Position numbers and translations under genes: made by a program. The notes below the pieces were generated by a model. It was not told the origin of the DNA. It was given only the letters and a program-made list of their open reading frames with translations, and ran no database searches. Shown one piece after another: positions 1 through 5,773 of a DNA stretch of 64,000 nt; within the stretch, counting starts at the first letter, position 1, and every line of letters begins with the position of its first letter. The stretch spans positions 1 to 64,000 of the IMG/VR virus record IMGVR_UViG_3300048591_000302, one strand, 5' to 3'. Source of the DNA: a virus.

Positions 1-160
1 ACGCTCCACGCTCCACGCTCCACGCTCCACGCTCCACGCTCCACGCTCCACGCTCCACGCTCCACGCTCCACGCTCCACGCTCCACGCTCCACGCTCCAC
101 GCTCCACGCTCCATGCTCCACGCTCCACGCTCCACGCTCCACGCTCCACGCTCCACGCTC
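1..160. repeat. Heptamer tandem repeat (ACGCTCC)n
   Basis: About 22.9 head-to-tail copies of the 7-base unit ACGCTCC run from the first base of the window to position 160. Only one copy, at 113-119, differs (C to T at 114). The array may extend beyond the left edge. A 7-base unit shifts reading frame in each copy, and no start with a ribosome-binding site lies near, so it is not coding. It could be a genuine minisatellite or a contig-end artefact. Confidence 0.9.
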
Positions 161-219
161 ATAACGTATTGTAACAATAGCGAGTTACAACTATTTTTAG
201 GAAATTTGCAAATTGCTAT

Positions 220-247
220 TTGTAATTCCGGTTTGACGTGATATAGT
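220..247 (+). promoter_or_regulatory. Promoter P1, sigma70-like
   Basis: TTGTAA at 220-225 and TATAGT at 242-247 are separated by exactly 16 bases. The same hexamers and spacing occur at 23043-23070, and close relatives at 372-399 and 11847-11874, which supports a real recurrent promoter. It would drive rightward transcription through the leader hairpins into the ParB-like gene. Confidence 0.55.
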
Positions 248-291
248 AATGACATGGTAAGATAATTACCGTAGTTCTTTGATAGTGAATG

Positions 292-365
292 TTCGGAAAA
301 GTTCCGAATGTTTCAAAGATTACCGTTTTCGCATACAGCGAAAAAAAGTGAAAAAATCTTTGAAA
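292..365 (+). promoter_or_regulatory. Leader with nested inverted repeats
   Basis: Three perfect inverted repeats lie between promoters P1 and P2. TTCGGAA 292-298 pairs with 302-308. TTTCAAAGATT 311-321 pairs with 355-365. Inside the latter, TTTTCGC 326-332 pairs with 338-344 around a 5-base loop. A transcript from P1 could form two adjacent hairpins, one of them nested. The role could be attenuation, messenger stability or protein binding. No U-tract follows, so a simple terminator is unlikely. Confidence 0.5.
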
Positions 366-371
366 TGGGAC

Positions 372-399
372 TTGCAATATTCCGAAACCCTGCTATAGT
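372..399 (+). promoter_or_regulatory. Promoter P2, sigma70-like
   Basis: TTGCAA at 372-377 and TATAGT at 394-399 have a 16-base spacer, the same geometry as P1 and the promoter at 23043-23070. It lies about 155 bases upstream of the ParB-like gene at 556 and just after the leader hairpins. Confidence 0.55.
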
Positions 400-462
400 A
401 ACCAGTATACAGTAAAATGTATGCTCTTTACGATATAGCGGGTTGGGTTGGCGGGTTACTTG

Positions 463-475
463 TAATCTGCTAATC
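463..475. promoter_or_regulatory. Half-operator TAATCT-N2-TAATC
   Basis: This matches the right half of the composite operator found complete at 22551-22582, 23109-23139, 11756-11785 and 11924-11953. The left half here is badly degenerate. It sits about 65 bases downstream of the P2 -10 box, the usual position of these sites relative to the promoters in this phage. Confidence 0.35.
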
Positions 476-510
476 CGGATTTGCTGATCATCGGTTCTTT
501 GAAAATTAGA

Positions 511-537
511 AGTTGCGCCATGCAGGGTTCCGGATTG
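511..537. repeat. Left arm of inverted repeat boxing the ParB-like gene
   Basis: Positions 511-537 are the reverse complement of 1594-1621 except for one substitution and one single-base indel. The first 16 bases, AGTTGCGCCATGCAGG, are identical. The two arms bracket exactly one gene, the ParB-like protein at 556-1578. They may be ends of a small mobile cassette or may pair in the messenger, joining its 5' and 3' untranslated parts. Confidence 0.75.
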
Positions 538-555
538 TAGAAATCAGGAATTATC

Positions 556-1578
556 ATGAAAAAGATTAATGTGTCCGGAATCGTACCTTGCAAGTTTTGG
601 CCGCGTCGTTATGCCACAATCGACCAGCTGAGTCTGGTTCGTTTGTCCAGTATTCGCGATGGGTTCCATGAGGAAAAAGCCATTCGGGTTATCCCTTACA
701 AGGGTAACGAAGATTTGGCGATCCTCGATCATCCGTTCTTCTTTTGTTCGGATGAACCGGAATACATCGTTTTTGCCGGGCATTGTCGGACCATCGCGTC
801 AAAGATGTTCGGGTTGGAAGAAATTCCCGCGAATGTCACTGATGCGAAAAATCTCCACGAGAAGATTAACGACACTGGCAACATGCACTTGACCAAGGGT
901 CAAGGCTCGTTGCTAATCGCCAATTGGATTCGTGAGATTTTGAAGCCGACTGAATATGGCAAGAAGATCGCGGTCGAAGTTTGCAAGCGGTACCTCTCGA
1001 TTCTCTTCGAGATGGCAGCTCCAAGCTTGAGCAAGGCGAAGAAAGCCGAGGTCGAGGAAGCGGATGCCATGATCACAGCATCAGAATCCGTCACCGATCC
1101 GAAAGCCGGTCAAGCTCTGTTGGAGAAAGGCGTCGTCAAACGTGCAGCTGTGTATACGGACTATTACTACGGCAGGCTGCAGGAAATCATGCCTCTGGCA
1201 TTCCTTCCTGCGTCGCTCGTGAAAACGATGGTTCTTTTCTTCGACGGCACGATCAAGCGGGATGAACTCCCAGCAGAATTGTTCTGGGACGCTGAAAAAG
1301 GCGAAGCAATTCCCGTCAAGACGGTTCTTGAACGCCTTGCGAAAGCAAAATTGCTCGATCCTGATTACGTGATCCCGGCGGGTGACTTTTTCGACGATCC
1401 CAACGGTTTCACGGGAAAACGGATCAAGGACTATCAGGAAGCGAAAGAAGAGAAGAAAGCAAGCATGTTGAAGGCGAAGGATATCGAGGAATTGATCCAG
1501 ATCGTCACCAACAGTACGGTGCGGTCGTGTCTCGAAGCGGTCTTGTCGGGTGACAAAGCCGCAATCGTCAAGCTCTAA
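556..1578 (+). CDS. ParB-like nuclease-domain protein (first of three)
   Basis: This 340-aa protein probably binds DNA. Residues about 70-93 carry the ParB/Srx-type signature of a small hydrophobic strand, G-H-C-R, and a helix ending in G-L-E-E-I-P, as in the ParB N-terminal domain. The usual ParB E-N-L-x-R stretch is not visible; instead there is a glycine-rich segment around residue 115 and a long helical C-terminal half rich in Lys, Glu and Ala. There is no neighbouring ParA ATPase. The ribosome-binding site is weak (AGGA about 9 bases before the ATG). The gene is boxed by a 27-28 bp inverted repeat, has two upstream promoters and shares a transcript with the next small genes. Its role (partition, transcription control or nuclease) is inference. 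Confidence 0.7.
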   Translation: MKKINVSGIVPCKFWPRRYATIDQLSLVRLSSIRDGFHEEKAIRVIPYKGNEDLAILDHPFFFCSDEPEYIVFAGHCRTIASKMFGLEEIPANVTDAKNLHEKINDTGNMHLTKGQGSLLIANWIREILKPTEYGKKIAVEVCKRYLSILFEMAAPSLSKAKKAEVEEADAMITASESVTDPKAGQALLEKGVVKRAAVYTDYYYGRLQEIMPLAFLPASLVKTMVLFFDGTIKRDELPAELFWDAEKGEAIPVKTVLERLAKAKLLDPDYVIPAGDFFDDPNGFTGKRIKDYQEAKEEKKASMLKAKDIEELIQIVTNSTVRSCLEAVLSGDKAAIVKL

Positions 1579-1593
1579 TCCCAAATCAACCCG

Positions 1594-1621
1594 CAATTCC
1601 GGAATCCTGCATGGCGCAACT
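1594..1621. repeat. Right arm of inverted repeat boxing the ParB-like gene
   Basis: This is the reverse complement of 511-537 with one mismatch and one inserted base. It begins 15 bases after the stop codon of the ParB-like gene and ends before the ribosome-binding site of the next gene. No target-site duplication is visible outside the arms. Confidence 0.75.
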
Positions 1622-1648
1622 AAACAATAACCAACAATAGGAGAGATC

Positions 1649-1888
1649 ATGAAAATCCGTCTCATCAACCGGTGCGTGTACGAAACGTTGGAACCCAATG
1701 AAATCGACAAGTTGCGGTCGGCGTTTGACTGGAAGTCGGATGAAAACTGGCAGGTCAAGCAAACCATCAGCCATCGTCCTTACAGCGGGCTGATTACCGT
1801 AACCACGACCATCACTGGGAAGATTGACAAACTGGATAATGTCCAGCGTTACCTCAGTGACTGTTTTGAGGTGACCTTATGGGCATAG
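1649..1888 (+). CDS. Hypothetical 79-aa protein
   Basis: This small soluble protein is preceded by a strong ribosome-binding site (AGGAGA, 5 bases before ATG). I do not recognise a family. Two beta-type stretches (an I-T-V-T-T-T-I segment around residue 50) and a helix near residue 20 suggest a compact alpha/beta fold. Its 3' end overlaps the start of the 21-aa membrane peptide, so the two are probably translationally coupled. Confidence 0.75.
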   Translation: MKIRLINRCVYETLEPNEIDKLRSAFDWKSDENWQVKQTISHRPYSGLITVTTTITGKIDKLDNVQRYLSDCFEVTLWA

Positions 1889-1944
1889 CAGTAGTCATGG
1901 CAGCCATCGGTGTCATTAGTCTGTATCTTCTAACCTATCGGTAA
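1879..1944 (+). CDS. 21-aa single-span membrane peptide
   Basis: A short reading frame starts at ATG 1879, inside the end of the preceding gene, with a near-ideal ribosome-binding site (GAGGTGA) placed correctly upstream. Almost all residues after the Met are hydrophobic or small (about 18 in a row from Gly2), and the peptide ends with Tyr-Arg. That fits a single transmembrane helix with a charged C terminus. It ends 5 bases before the terminator stem. It could act on the host membrane; the function is unknown. Confidence 0.5.
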   Translation: MGIAVVMAAIGVISLYLLTYR

Positions 1945-1949
1945 CCATT

Positions 1950-1985
1950 AGACCCAGCCTTTTTACAGGCTGGGTCTTTTTTTTT
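1950..1985 (+). terminator. Rho-independent terminator
   Basis: The arm AGACCCAGCCT (1950-1960) pairs perfectly with 1967-1977 around a 6-base loop and is followed by nine T residues. It ends the rightward ParB-like/79-aa/21-aa unit. Confidence 0.95.
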
Positions 1986-2036
1986 GCCTGTTTTCCGCCG
2001 GATTACTAAACCGGTTCTTTTGGCAAGAGGTAAACC

Positions 2037-2111
2037 ATGGACTTTTTTCAAGTGATTATGAGTAGATTTTATCGTGTGGTGAACCACAAATCCGATCAGC
2101 ATGAAGCATAG
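2037..2111 (+). CDS. Possible 24-aa peptide
   Basis: A short frame starts at ATG 2037 behind AGAGGT with a 5-base gap. It lies directly after the terminator and encodes an aromatic/hydrophobic start followed by a polar His-rich end. Support is limited to the ribosome-binding site, and no promoter is seen for it. Confidence 0.25.
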   Translation: MDFFQVIMSRFYRVVNHKSDQHEA

Positions 2112-2149
2112 TCAAGGAAATATGTCACAGTCAGATTAAGTCAATCTGT

Positions 2150-2230
2150 AGGAGGGAGGTCAATTCTGGGATGCAGGCAAACTTGATACACGAAGCAAGG
2201 GGATTTGATCATCATAAAAAAGGAGGTGAT
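2150..2230 (+). other. Twin purine-rich anti-16S complements
   Basis: A first site, AGGAGGGAGGT (2150-2160), and a second, AAAGGAGGTGAT (2219-2230), are strong Shine-Dalgarno sequences. The second matches 12 consecutive bases complementary to the 3' end of bacterial 16S rRNA. A 41-codon frame (2171-2296) begins 10 bases after the first site but runs into the palindrome array and encodes nothing recognisable. The second site has no well-placed start after it. They may serve a short leader peptide or an untranslated ribosome-binding RNA. Confidence 0.35.
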
Positions 2231-2255
2231 GCAAAACTGAAAAGAGGACAAAAGA

Positions 2256-2458
2256 GGTGTGACATTATGTCACACCAAAGTAGCAAACAGGTGTGACAAA
2301 ATGTCACACCTAAAGTAGAAAGTGGGACATTTTGTCACACTGGGACATAATGTCTCATTCAGGTGCAACAAAAGTTGCACCCTGTGTCATTTTGGCGCAC
2401 CAAGTGGGACATTTTGTCACACCTAAAGTAACAAACAGGTGCAACAAAAGTTGCACCC
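2256..2458. repeat. Array of eight palindromes of two related types (iteron or operator array)
   Basis: Type A palindromes read GGTGTGACA-N3-TGTCACACC (2256-2276 and 2290-2310 perfect; 2322-2340, 2341-2357 and 2404-2423 imperfect). Type B read GGTGCAAC-AAAA-GTTGCACC (2362-2381 and 2439-2458 perfect). A degenerate unit lies at 2384-2401. Several are joined by the linker AAAGTAGCAAACAG or a shortened form, giving a period near 33 bp. The array lies in non-coding DNA beside a ParB-like gene and a duplicated AT-rich element. It fits binding sites for a dimeric replication initiator or repressor. It is not CRISPR: the linkers are conserved and short. Confidence 0.75.
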
Positions 2459-2636
2459 TCAAAGTAGCTTGCTGTTACATCCGCAACAGATGGTCAAATC
2501 AAGGTCATCGCAGTAACCGTGGCACAAGCACATCCATAACGTTTTTCGCCGAAATTCGGGTACAAATGAAGTTGCAAGAAAAGATGAATAATTTGAGTAG
2601 AATCCACATCTCACACAAATAGAATAACTTACACAC

Positions 2637-2782
2637 ACTTATTTATCCTTATTTATCTACATAATCCCCTTCAGGGTTCCTTTTAGGTTCTCTTTGATAT
2701 AGAGAGGACTTCTTTTTTAAGTAGCGATCTGTAAGTCATTCATACTCAAGCTTATCAACCTATTTATTTATCCCTTTTTCGG
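2637..2782. repeat. 146-bp duplicated control element, copy 1
   Basis: This stretch aligns without gaps to 22866-23011, with about 90 percent identity by eye. It begins with direct repeats of CTTATTTAT, contains a conserved core (CCCCTTCAGGGTTCC) and ends AT-rich. The flanks are weakly alike too: both copies are preceded by GAGTAGAAT. Both copies are in non-coding DNA at the edge of a transcription block. An origin (AT-rich unwinding element) or a shared regulatory RNA or operator are the likeliest roles. Confidence 0.7.
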
Positions 2783-3103
2783 TAATACTGGCTCAGATGG
2801 ATAGCAACTTTGCGCTCCAATGCCATTCTCCTTGCGACCATTTTTTGACCATGCCGACATGTCACTTTCATCGTCAAACGCCGTGGCAAGGCACTACAAG
2901 CCATTTTCAGCCCATTGTAGCATAGTACAGCAGATAGGAACTTATCAAAACATGGCTCGTTCGGTCAATTATCAATTCTCTACTAAATTCGATGTGGCAT
3001 CGCCGCAATTCCACTTTTATTCGTTGTAGAAAAATGATATGGAAAATAATTACACATTTTGTAGAAAAATGCTACAATAAATATTTGGATCATGTAATCA
3101 GAA
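2783..3103. other. Non-coding stretch, no gene seen
   Basis: A 69-codon frame (2820-3029, plus) lacks a ribosome-binding site and any recognisable feature, so I leave it out. The short string TTGTAGAAAAATG occurs twice (3025-3037 and 3058-3070). Otherwise I see nothing definite. Confidence 0.5.
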
Positions 3104-3135
3104 AGGGACATGCTTCGGTGCTGAAGCATGTCCCT
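3104..3135. terminator. Terminator hairpin after the leftward block
   Basis: GGGACATGCTTC (3105-3116) pairs perfectly with 3123-3134 around a 6-base loop; A3104 and T3135 extend the stem. It lies just beyond the last leftward gene (stop at 3159). On the minus strand only three T residues follow the stem, so the poly-U part is weak, but the stem is long. Confidence 0.65.
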
Positions 3136-3158
3136 AAAAAGCTGCCCTAAAAAGTGAA

Positions 3159-4103
3159 TCAAAGAGTGCGCAGAAACTCTCCACCGGGTGCTCCGAGTGT
3201 AGCAGCCTCGCGTTCAAGCTCGTCAACGTCGATTCCAATTGTCTGATAGTACCGGCGTAAGCGACCTTCATCGCTAAGTAGTCCCCACGCTGCTTCATAG
3301 CGTGCCATGAGTCGCTCTTGATAAGCAGGCGAGACCAAAGCTCGAAACGAGGCTACTCGTACCGCTCCGACACCACCAACGAGCTGGTCAATACCACACA
3401 AGATTTCGCCGCCCACTGGTGCCCCCAAAAGCCACGCGTAAGTACACGTTTGAGCTGCCCAAGATTCGTCGATCTCAGATAGGCACACCCCAGTCACATA
3501 TTCGATACCGTGGAGCGTAGCTGTACTCACGCCTTTATAGCGTTTTTCAGCTCCGCAGCGCAAATAATGCTTCTTGGGTGAGGGTGCTTTCTTCGCCATG
3601 AAGCCGTTCACCTTCCAGTCGAGGATGTACACGCACGAACCGGCAGAAAGCATCGACCGTTGAGGTCCGATCTGCATCTTCATATCTGGCTTACCAAGCA
3701 TAGGCACGGATCGGACACGCCCGGAGATCGTTTTCTCGAAGGAGATTGCGTAACCACAGCTTATCTCCGTCATCAAGGAAGCCAAAGCTCCAGACGACAC
3801 GTACACATCAAACAGGTATGATCCTGCCGCCTCTACTCGCGCGCGCATAGCAGCGTCGGTTGTCTCAATCTGCCCTGCCAGTAGAGCCGAGAGATCAAAC
3901 GATCCATCAGCCCCAGAGTGACCGAAGCATTTTTTGTGCAAGTAAGCCTTGACGTACGCGTCGAACGAGGAACCGACAGCCATGGGCTCTGTTTGAGGCA
4001 TCCGAGCTATCCGCGTAGTCGCGAGCCGCTCCAAGTAGAAGTTGCGTGGATCGTCGAAAAACGCCTTGAGAGACGACGGTGAAAGGTATTCAATCATTCG
4101 CAT
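3159..4103 (-). CDS. RecB/Cas4-type PD-(D/E)XK exonuclease
   Basis: This is a single-domain nuclease of 314 aa, likely acting on DNA ends in recombination or replication. Seen: an N-terminal L-S-P-S-S-L-K segment typical of this superfamily, G-K-P-D with Asp140, D-W-K at 162-164 as the (D/E)xK pair, and Q218-x3-Y222, the Q-x3-Y motif of the RecB/AddB/Cas4 branch. No helicase domain or clear four-Cys iron-sulfur set is present. The start follows GGAGGT by 7 bases, and that ribosome-binding site lies next to a duplicated piece of the upstream ligase gene. It is the last gene of the leftward block. Family is secure from motifs; the substrate is inference. Confidence 0.8.
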   Translation of the reverse strand: MRMIEYLSPSSLKAFFDDPRNFYLERLATTRIARMPQTEPMAVGSSFDAYVKAYLHKKCFGHSGADGSFDLSALLAGQIETTDAAMRARVEAAGSYLFDVYVSSGALASLMTEISCGYAISFEKTISGRVRSVPMLGKPDMKMQIGPQRSMLSAGSCVYILDWKVNGFMAKKAPSPKKHYLRCGAEKRYKGVSTATLHGIEYVTGVCLSEIDESWAAQTCTYAWLLGAPVGGEILCGIDQLVGGVGAVRVASFRALVSPAYQERLMARYEAAWGLLSDEGRLRRYYQTIGIDVDELEREAATLGAPGGEFLRTL

Positions 4104-4114
4104 TACAATGACCT

Positions 4115-4197
4115 CCAGTAGCGTGCTTCTTTGGGCACGCCAACTATTTATAGTTAATCAGATAGTGCGCCAGTAGCGTGCTTCTTTGGGCACGCCA
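4115..4197. repeat. 28-bp direct repeat of the ligase 3' end
   Basis: The 28 bases at 4170-4197, which encode the conserved tail of the ligase (around G-V-P-K-E-A-R-Y-W), occur again at 4115-4142 in the gap between ligase and exonuclease. The copies are identical and offset by 55 bases. This looks like a scar of insertion, deletion or unequal recombination at the gene boundary. Confidence 0.8.
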
Positions 4198-5066
4198 TTT
4201 GTTGATAATTCACGATACCAGAAAGAGATTCTCGAACCGATTGGGATGGCTCCAGGCACCCGCAAATTGTCTCGCATTCCAGATACGTCAACACGAATCC
4301 CATTATCCATTTGGACGATGAGCGAACCAACTAACCCCTCATATTTGCCATTACCGTCAACATAACCAAGAACAGTACCATCAGCATCATGCTTATCCTT
4401 CACTTTGAGTATTCTGCGTGTACGTTCGTAGACATAATATGAGCCGGGAGCGCGGAGCATAAGACCTTCACCACCGTGTGTATACACACCCGACAGTAAA
4501 CTGTCATACATGCCAGTATTTGCAATCAGCGTTTGATCCACGACCATCGAAGGTACCAGATCACGTAATCGGTCGTAGACCACACGGTATTCGCCCGGTA
4601 TGTAGTTCCACCCGCGAGCCTGGCTCCACTCAGGTGTACCGTCTGGCACGACGACAAAGTCGTCGCGTTTGATTTCGATAATCCCACGCTCAAATGGCGG
4701 TGGCGAGTCGAACACGCGATATTGAACGCGCTTCCACCGATCACCGGCGTCGTAAGACCGACAGATTGACATGGTTTCCTGGAACAGACCACGGTCGATC
4801 CACAGTTCACCATCCAGCGCAGTATGCGCTGGTAGCTGATCGATCCACCAATCGGGCGCATGGATGGGTCGCCAGTAGGATGACCACAATCCGGTGCTTA
4901 CACGATCACCACGATACCACGGTACCTTACCGGGTCCGAGCCCGCGAGTGCATCCACCATCCCAGATGCACCGCATCCCGTCCAGCTTCTCCGAGGCGTA
5001 GTAGCCGATCACATTGTCCCCAGACCGTAGGGTCTGAGCCTTGAGACACGACGTTCGCTTACCCAT
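4158..5066 (-). CDS. ATP-dependent DNA ligase
   Basis: This enzyme seals nicks in duplex DNA using ATP, acting on Okazaki fragments and repair intermediates. Motif I is E-K-L-D-G with the adenylated Lys27. Motif III (A-L-D-G-E-L-W), motif IV (G-E-G-L-M-L-R) and motif V (I-L-K-V-K-D-K) follow in order. After them comes an OB-fold region beginning near D-A-D-G-T-V-L-G. At 302 aa it is a minimal viral ligase without an added DNA-binding domain. Its start overlaps the previous small gene by 8 bases. Confidence 0.93.
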   Translation of the reverse strand: MGKRTSCLKAQTLRSGDNVIGYYASEKLDGMRCIWDGGCTRGLGPGKVPWYRGDRVSTGLWSSYWRPIHAPDWWIDQLPAHTALDGELWIDRGLFQETMSICRSYDAGDRWKRVQYRVFDSPPPFERGIIEIKRDDFVVVPDGTPEWSQARGWNYIPGEYRVVYDRLRDLVPSMVVDQTLIANTGMYDSLLSGVYTHGGEGLMLRAPGSYYVYERTRRILKVKDKHDADGTVLGYVDGNGKYEGLVGSLIVQMDNGIRVDVSGMRDNLRVPGAIPIGSRISFWYRELSTNGVPKEARYWRTI

Positions 5067-5247
5067 TGTCGATCATCTCCCTTGTTATTGTTACGAAACT
5101 GCATCCCCGAAGACCATTCCCATCATCCCACTCGATGATGACATCATCAGGGAATCCATACTTCTCACGAATCATCTTCTCCAGATCACCAACCGTGAAA
5201 GTTACACGTTTCCGCGTTACGGTTTCAACCCACTTTTCCTCTTTCAT
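5059..5247 (-). CDS. Hypothetical 62-aa protein
   Basis: This charged small protein has a helix-rich middle (V-G-D-L-E-K-M-I) followed by an I-I-E-W-D-D segment. It overlaps the ligase start and the preceding gene by 8 and 4 bases, so it is in a tightly coupled run. No family recognised. Confidence 0.65.
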   Translation of the reverse strand: MKEEKWVETVTRKRVTFTVGDLEKMIREKYGFPDDVIIEWDDGNGLRGCSFVTITREMIDNG

Positions 5248-5459
5248 ACAACCCTCCGTACGATACAGTTGAAATCTCGAACCAAGAATCCTGCTTCATC
5301 TTTCTTAATGCGCCGCCATTCGCTCTCACACAGATCGCGGGCTTTCGTCTTACCACGAAGCACAGCTTCATAGCCGAGAGGCACGGCAACAATTTCCTTT
5401 TCACCGAGGAAGTAAATTTGTTTCACGTGCCTGAACTTGTTCCGCCCAATGTTTTTCAA
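5244..5459 (-). CDS. Hypothetical protein of 60-71 aa
   Basis: The longest frame starts at TTG 5459. A GTG at 5426 behind CAGG gives a 60-aa product beginning at the K-Q-I-Y-F-L-G segment and is at least as likely. The protein is basic with an alternating beta-type middle. It ends in an ATGA overlap with the next gene. No family recognised. Confidence 0.55.
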   Translation of the reverse strand: MKNIGRNKFRHVKQIYFLGEKEIVAVPLGYEAVLRGKTKARDLCESEWRRIKKDEAGFLVRDFNCIVRRVV

Positions 5460-5472
5460 TAAAAATAATCAT
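5401..5472 (-). CDS. Possible 23-aa peptide
   Basis: The start ATG 5472 overlaps the stop of the preceding 21-aa frame (ATGA) and follows AAGGA at 8 bases. The frame crosses the N-terminal part of the next gene in another frame. It is supported only by its ribosome-binding site and coupling geometry. Confidence 0.25.
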   Translation of the reverse strand: MIIFIEKHWAEQVQARETNLLPR

Positions 5473-5534
5473 TTGATTTTCCTTTTTGTTAGGTCCATAG
5501 CAAGAGTCTTAGTCCCCAAAACTATAACAATCAC
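5469..5534 (-). CDS. Possible 21-aa peptide (GTG start)
   Basis: GTG at 5534 overlaps the stop of the upstream 80-aa gene (GTGA). It follows GGAGGT by 4-5 bases, one of the best ribosome-binding sites in this block. The peptide has a hydrophobic N-terminal half (I-V-I-V-L) and a basic C-terminal end, resembling a tiny membrane-associated peptide. Confidence 0.4.
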   Translation of the reverse strand: MIVIVLGTKTLAMDLTKRKIK

Positions 5535-5773
5535 GTTGACCTCCGTATCACACAGAAATAATTATAAATGTCGAGACCCACATCTCTTGCCATGGCATCT
5601 ATCCACCGTACTTCCGATGGCAAGAACATCTGATCACCAGCACATACTGTGCCGGCTTCAATGATATACCAATCTTCTGGTACGACCACCGCGCAATCCT
5701 CACCCTCCTTGCTTGGGATCATACGCTCGATCTTGTAGAAACTGTCCGTCACCTTCCAAAGTATGCAGATCAT
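5531..5773 (-). CDS. Hypothetical 80-aa protein
   Basis: Small protein with an alternating hydrophobic start and a V-V-V-P-E-D-W segment. It overlaps the preceding phosphoesterase by 4 bases. No family recognised. Confidence 0.65.
   Translation of the reverse strand: MICILWKVTDSFYKIERMIPSKEGEDCAVVVPEDWYIIEAGTVCAGDQMFLPSEVRWIDAMARDVGLDIYNYFCVIRRST

Noticed and set aside
1-160. Telomere-like chromosome end
   Set aside because: A heptamer array at a window edge is not enough to call a linear telomere; no hairpin end, protelomerase gene or terminal-protein gene was seen.
1081-1767. 228-codon minus-strand frame opposite the first ParB-like gene
   Set aside because: The plus strand carries the gene boxed by the inverted repeats; this frame lacks signals and crosses an inverted-repeat arm.
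2256-2458. CRISPR-like repeat array
   Set aside because: Units are palindromes of two types separated by conserved short linkers, not equal spacers of unique sequence, and no cas genes are near.
2332-2622. 96-codon plus-strand frame
   Set aside because: It reads through the palindrome array, has no ribosome-binding site, and its composition reflects the repeats.
2820-3029. 69-codon plus-strand frame
   Set aside because: No ribosome-binding site, no recognisable features and it stands alone in a non-coding stretch.
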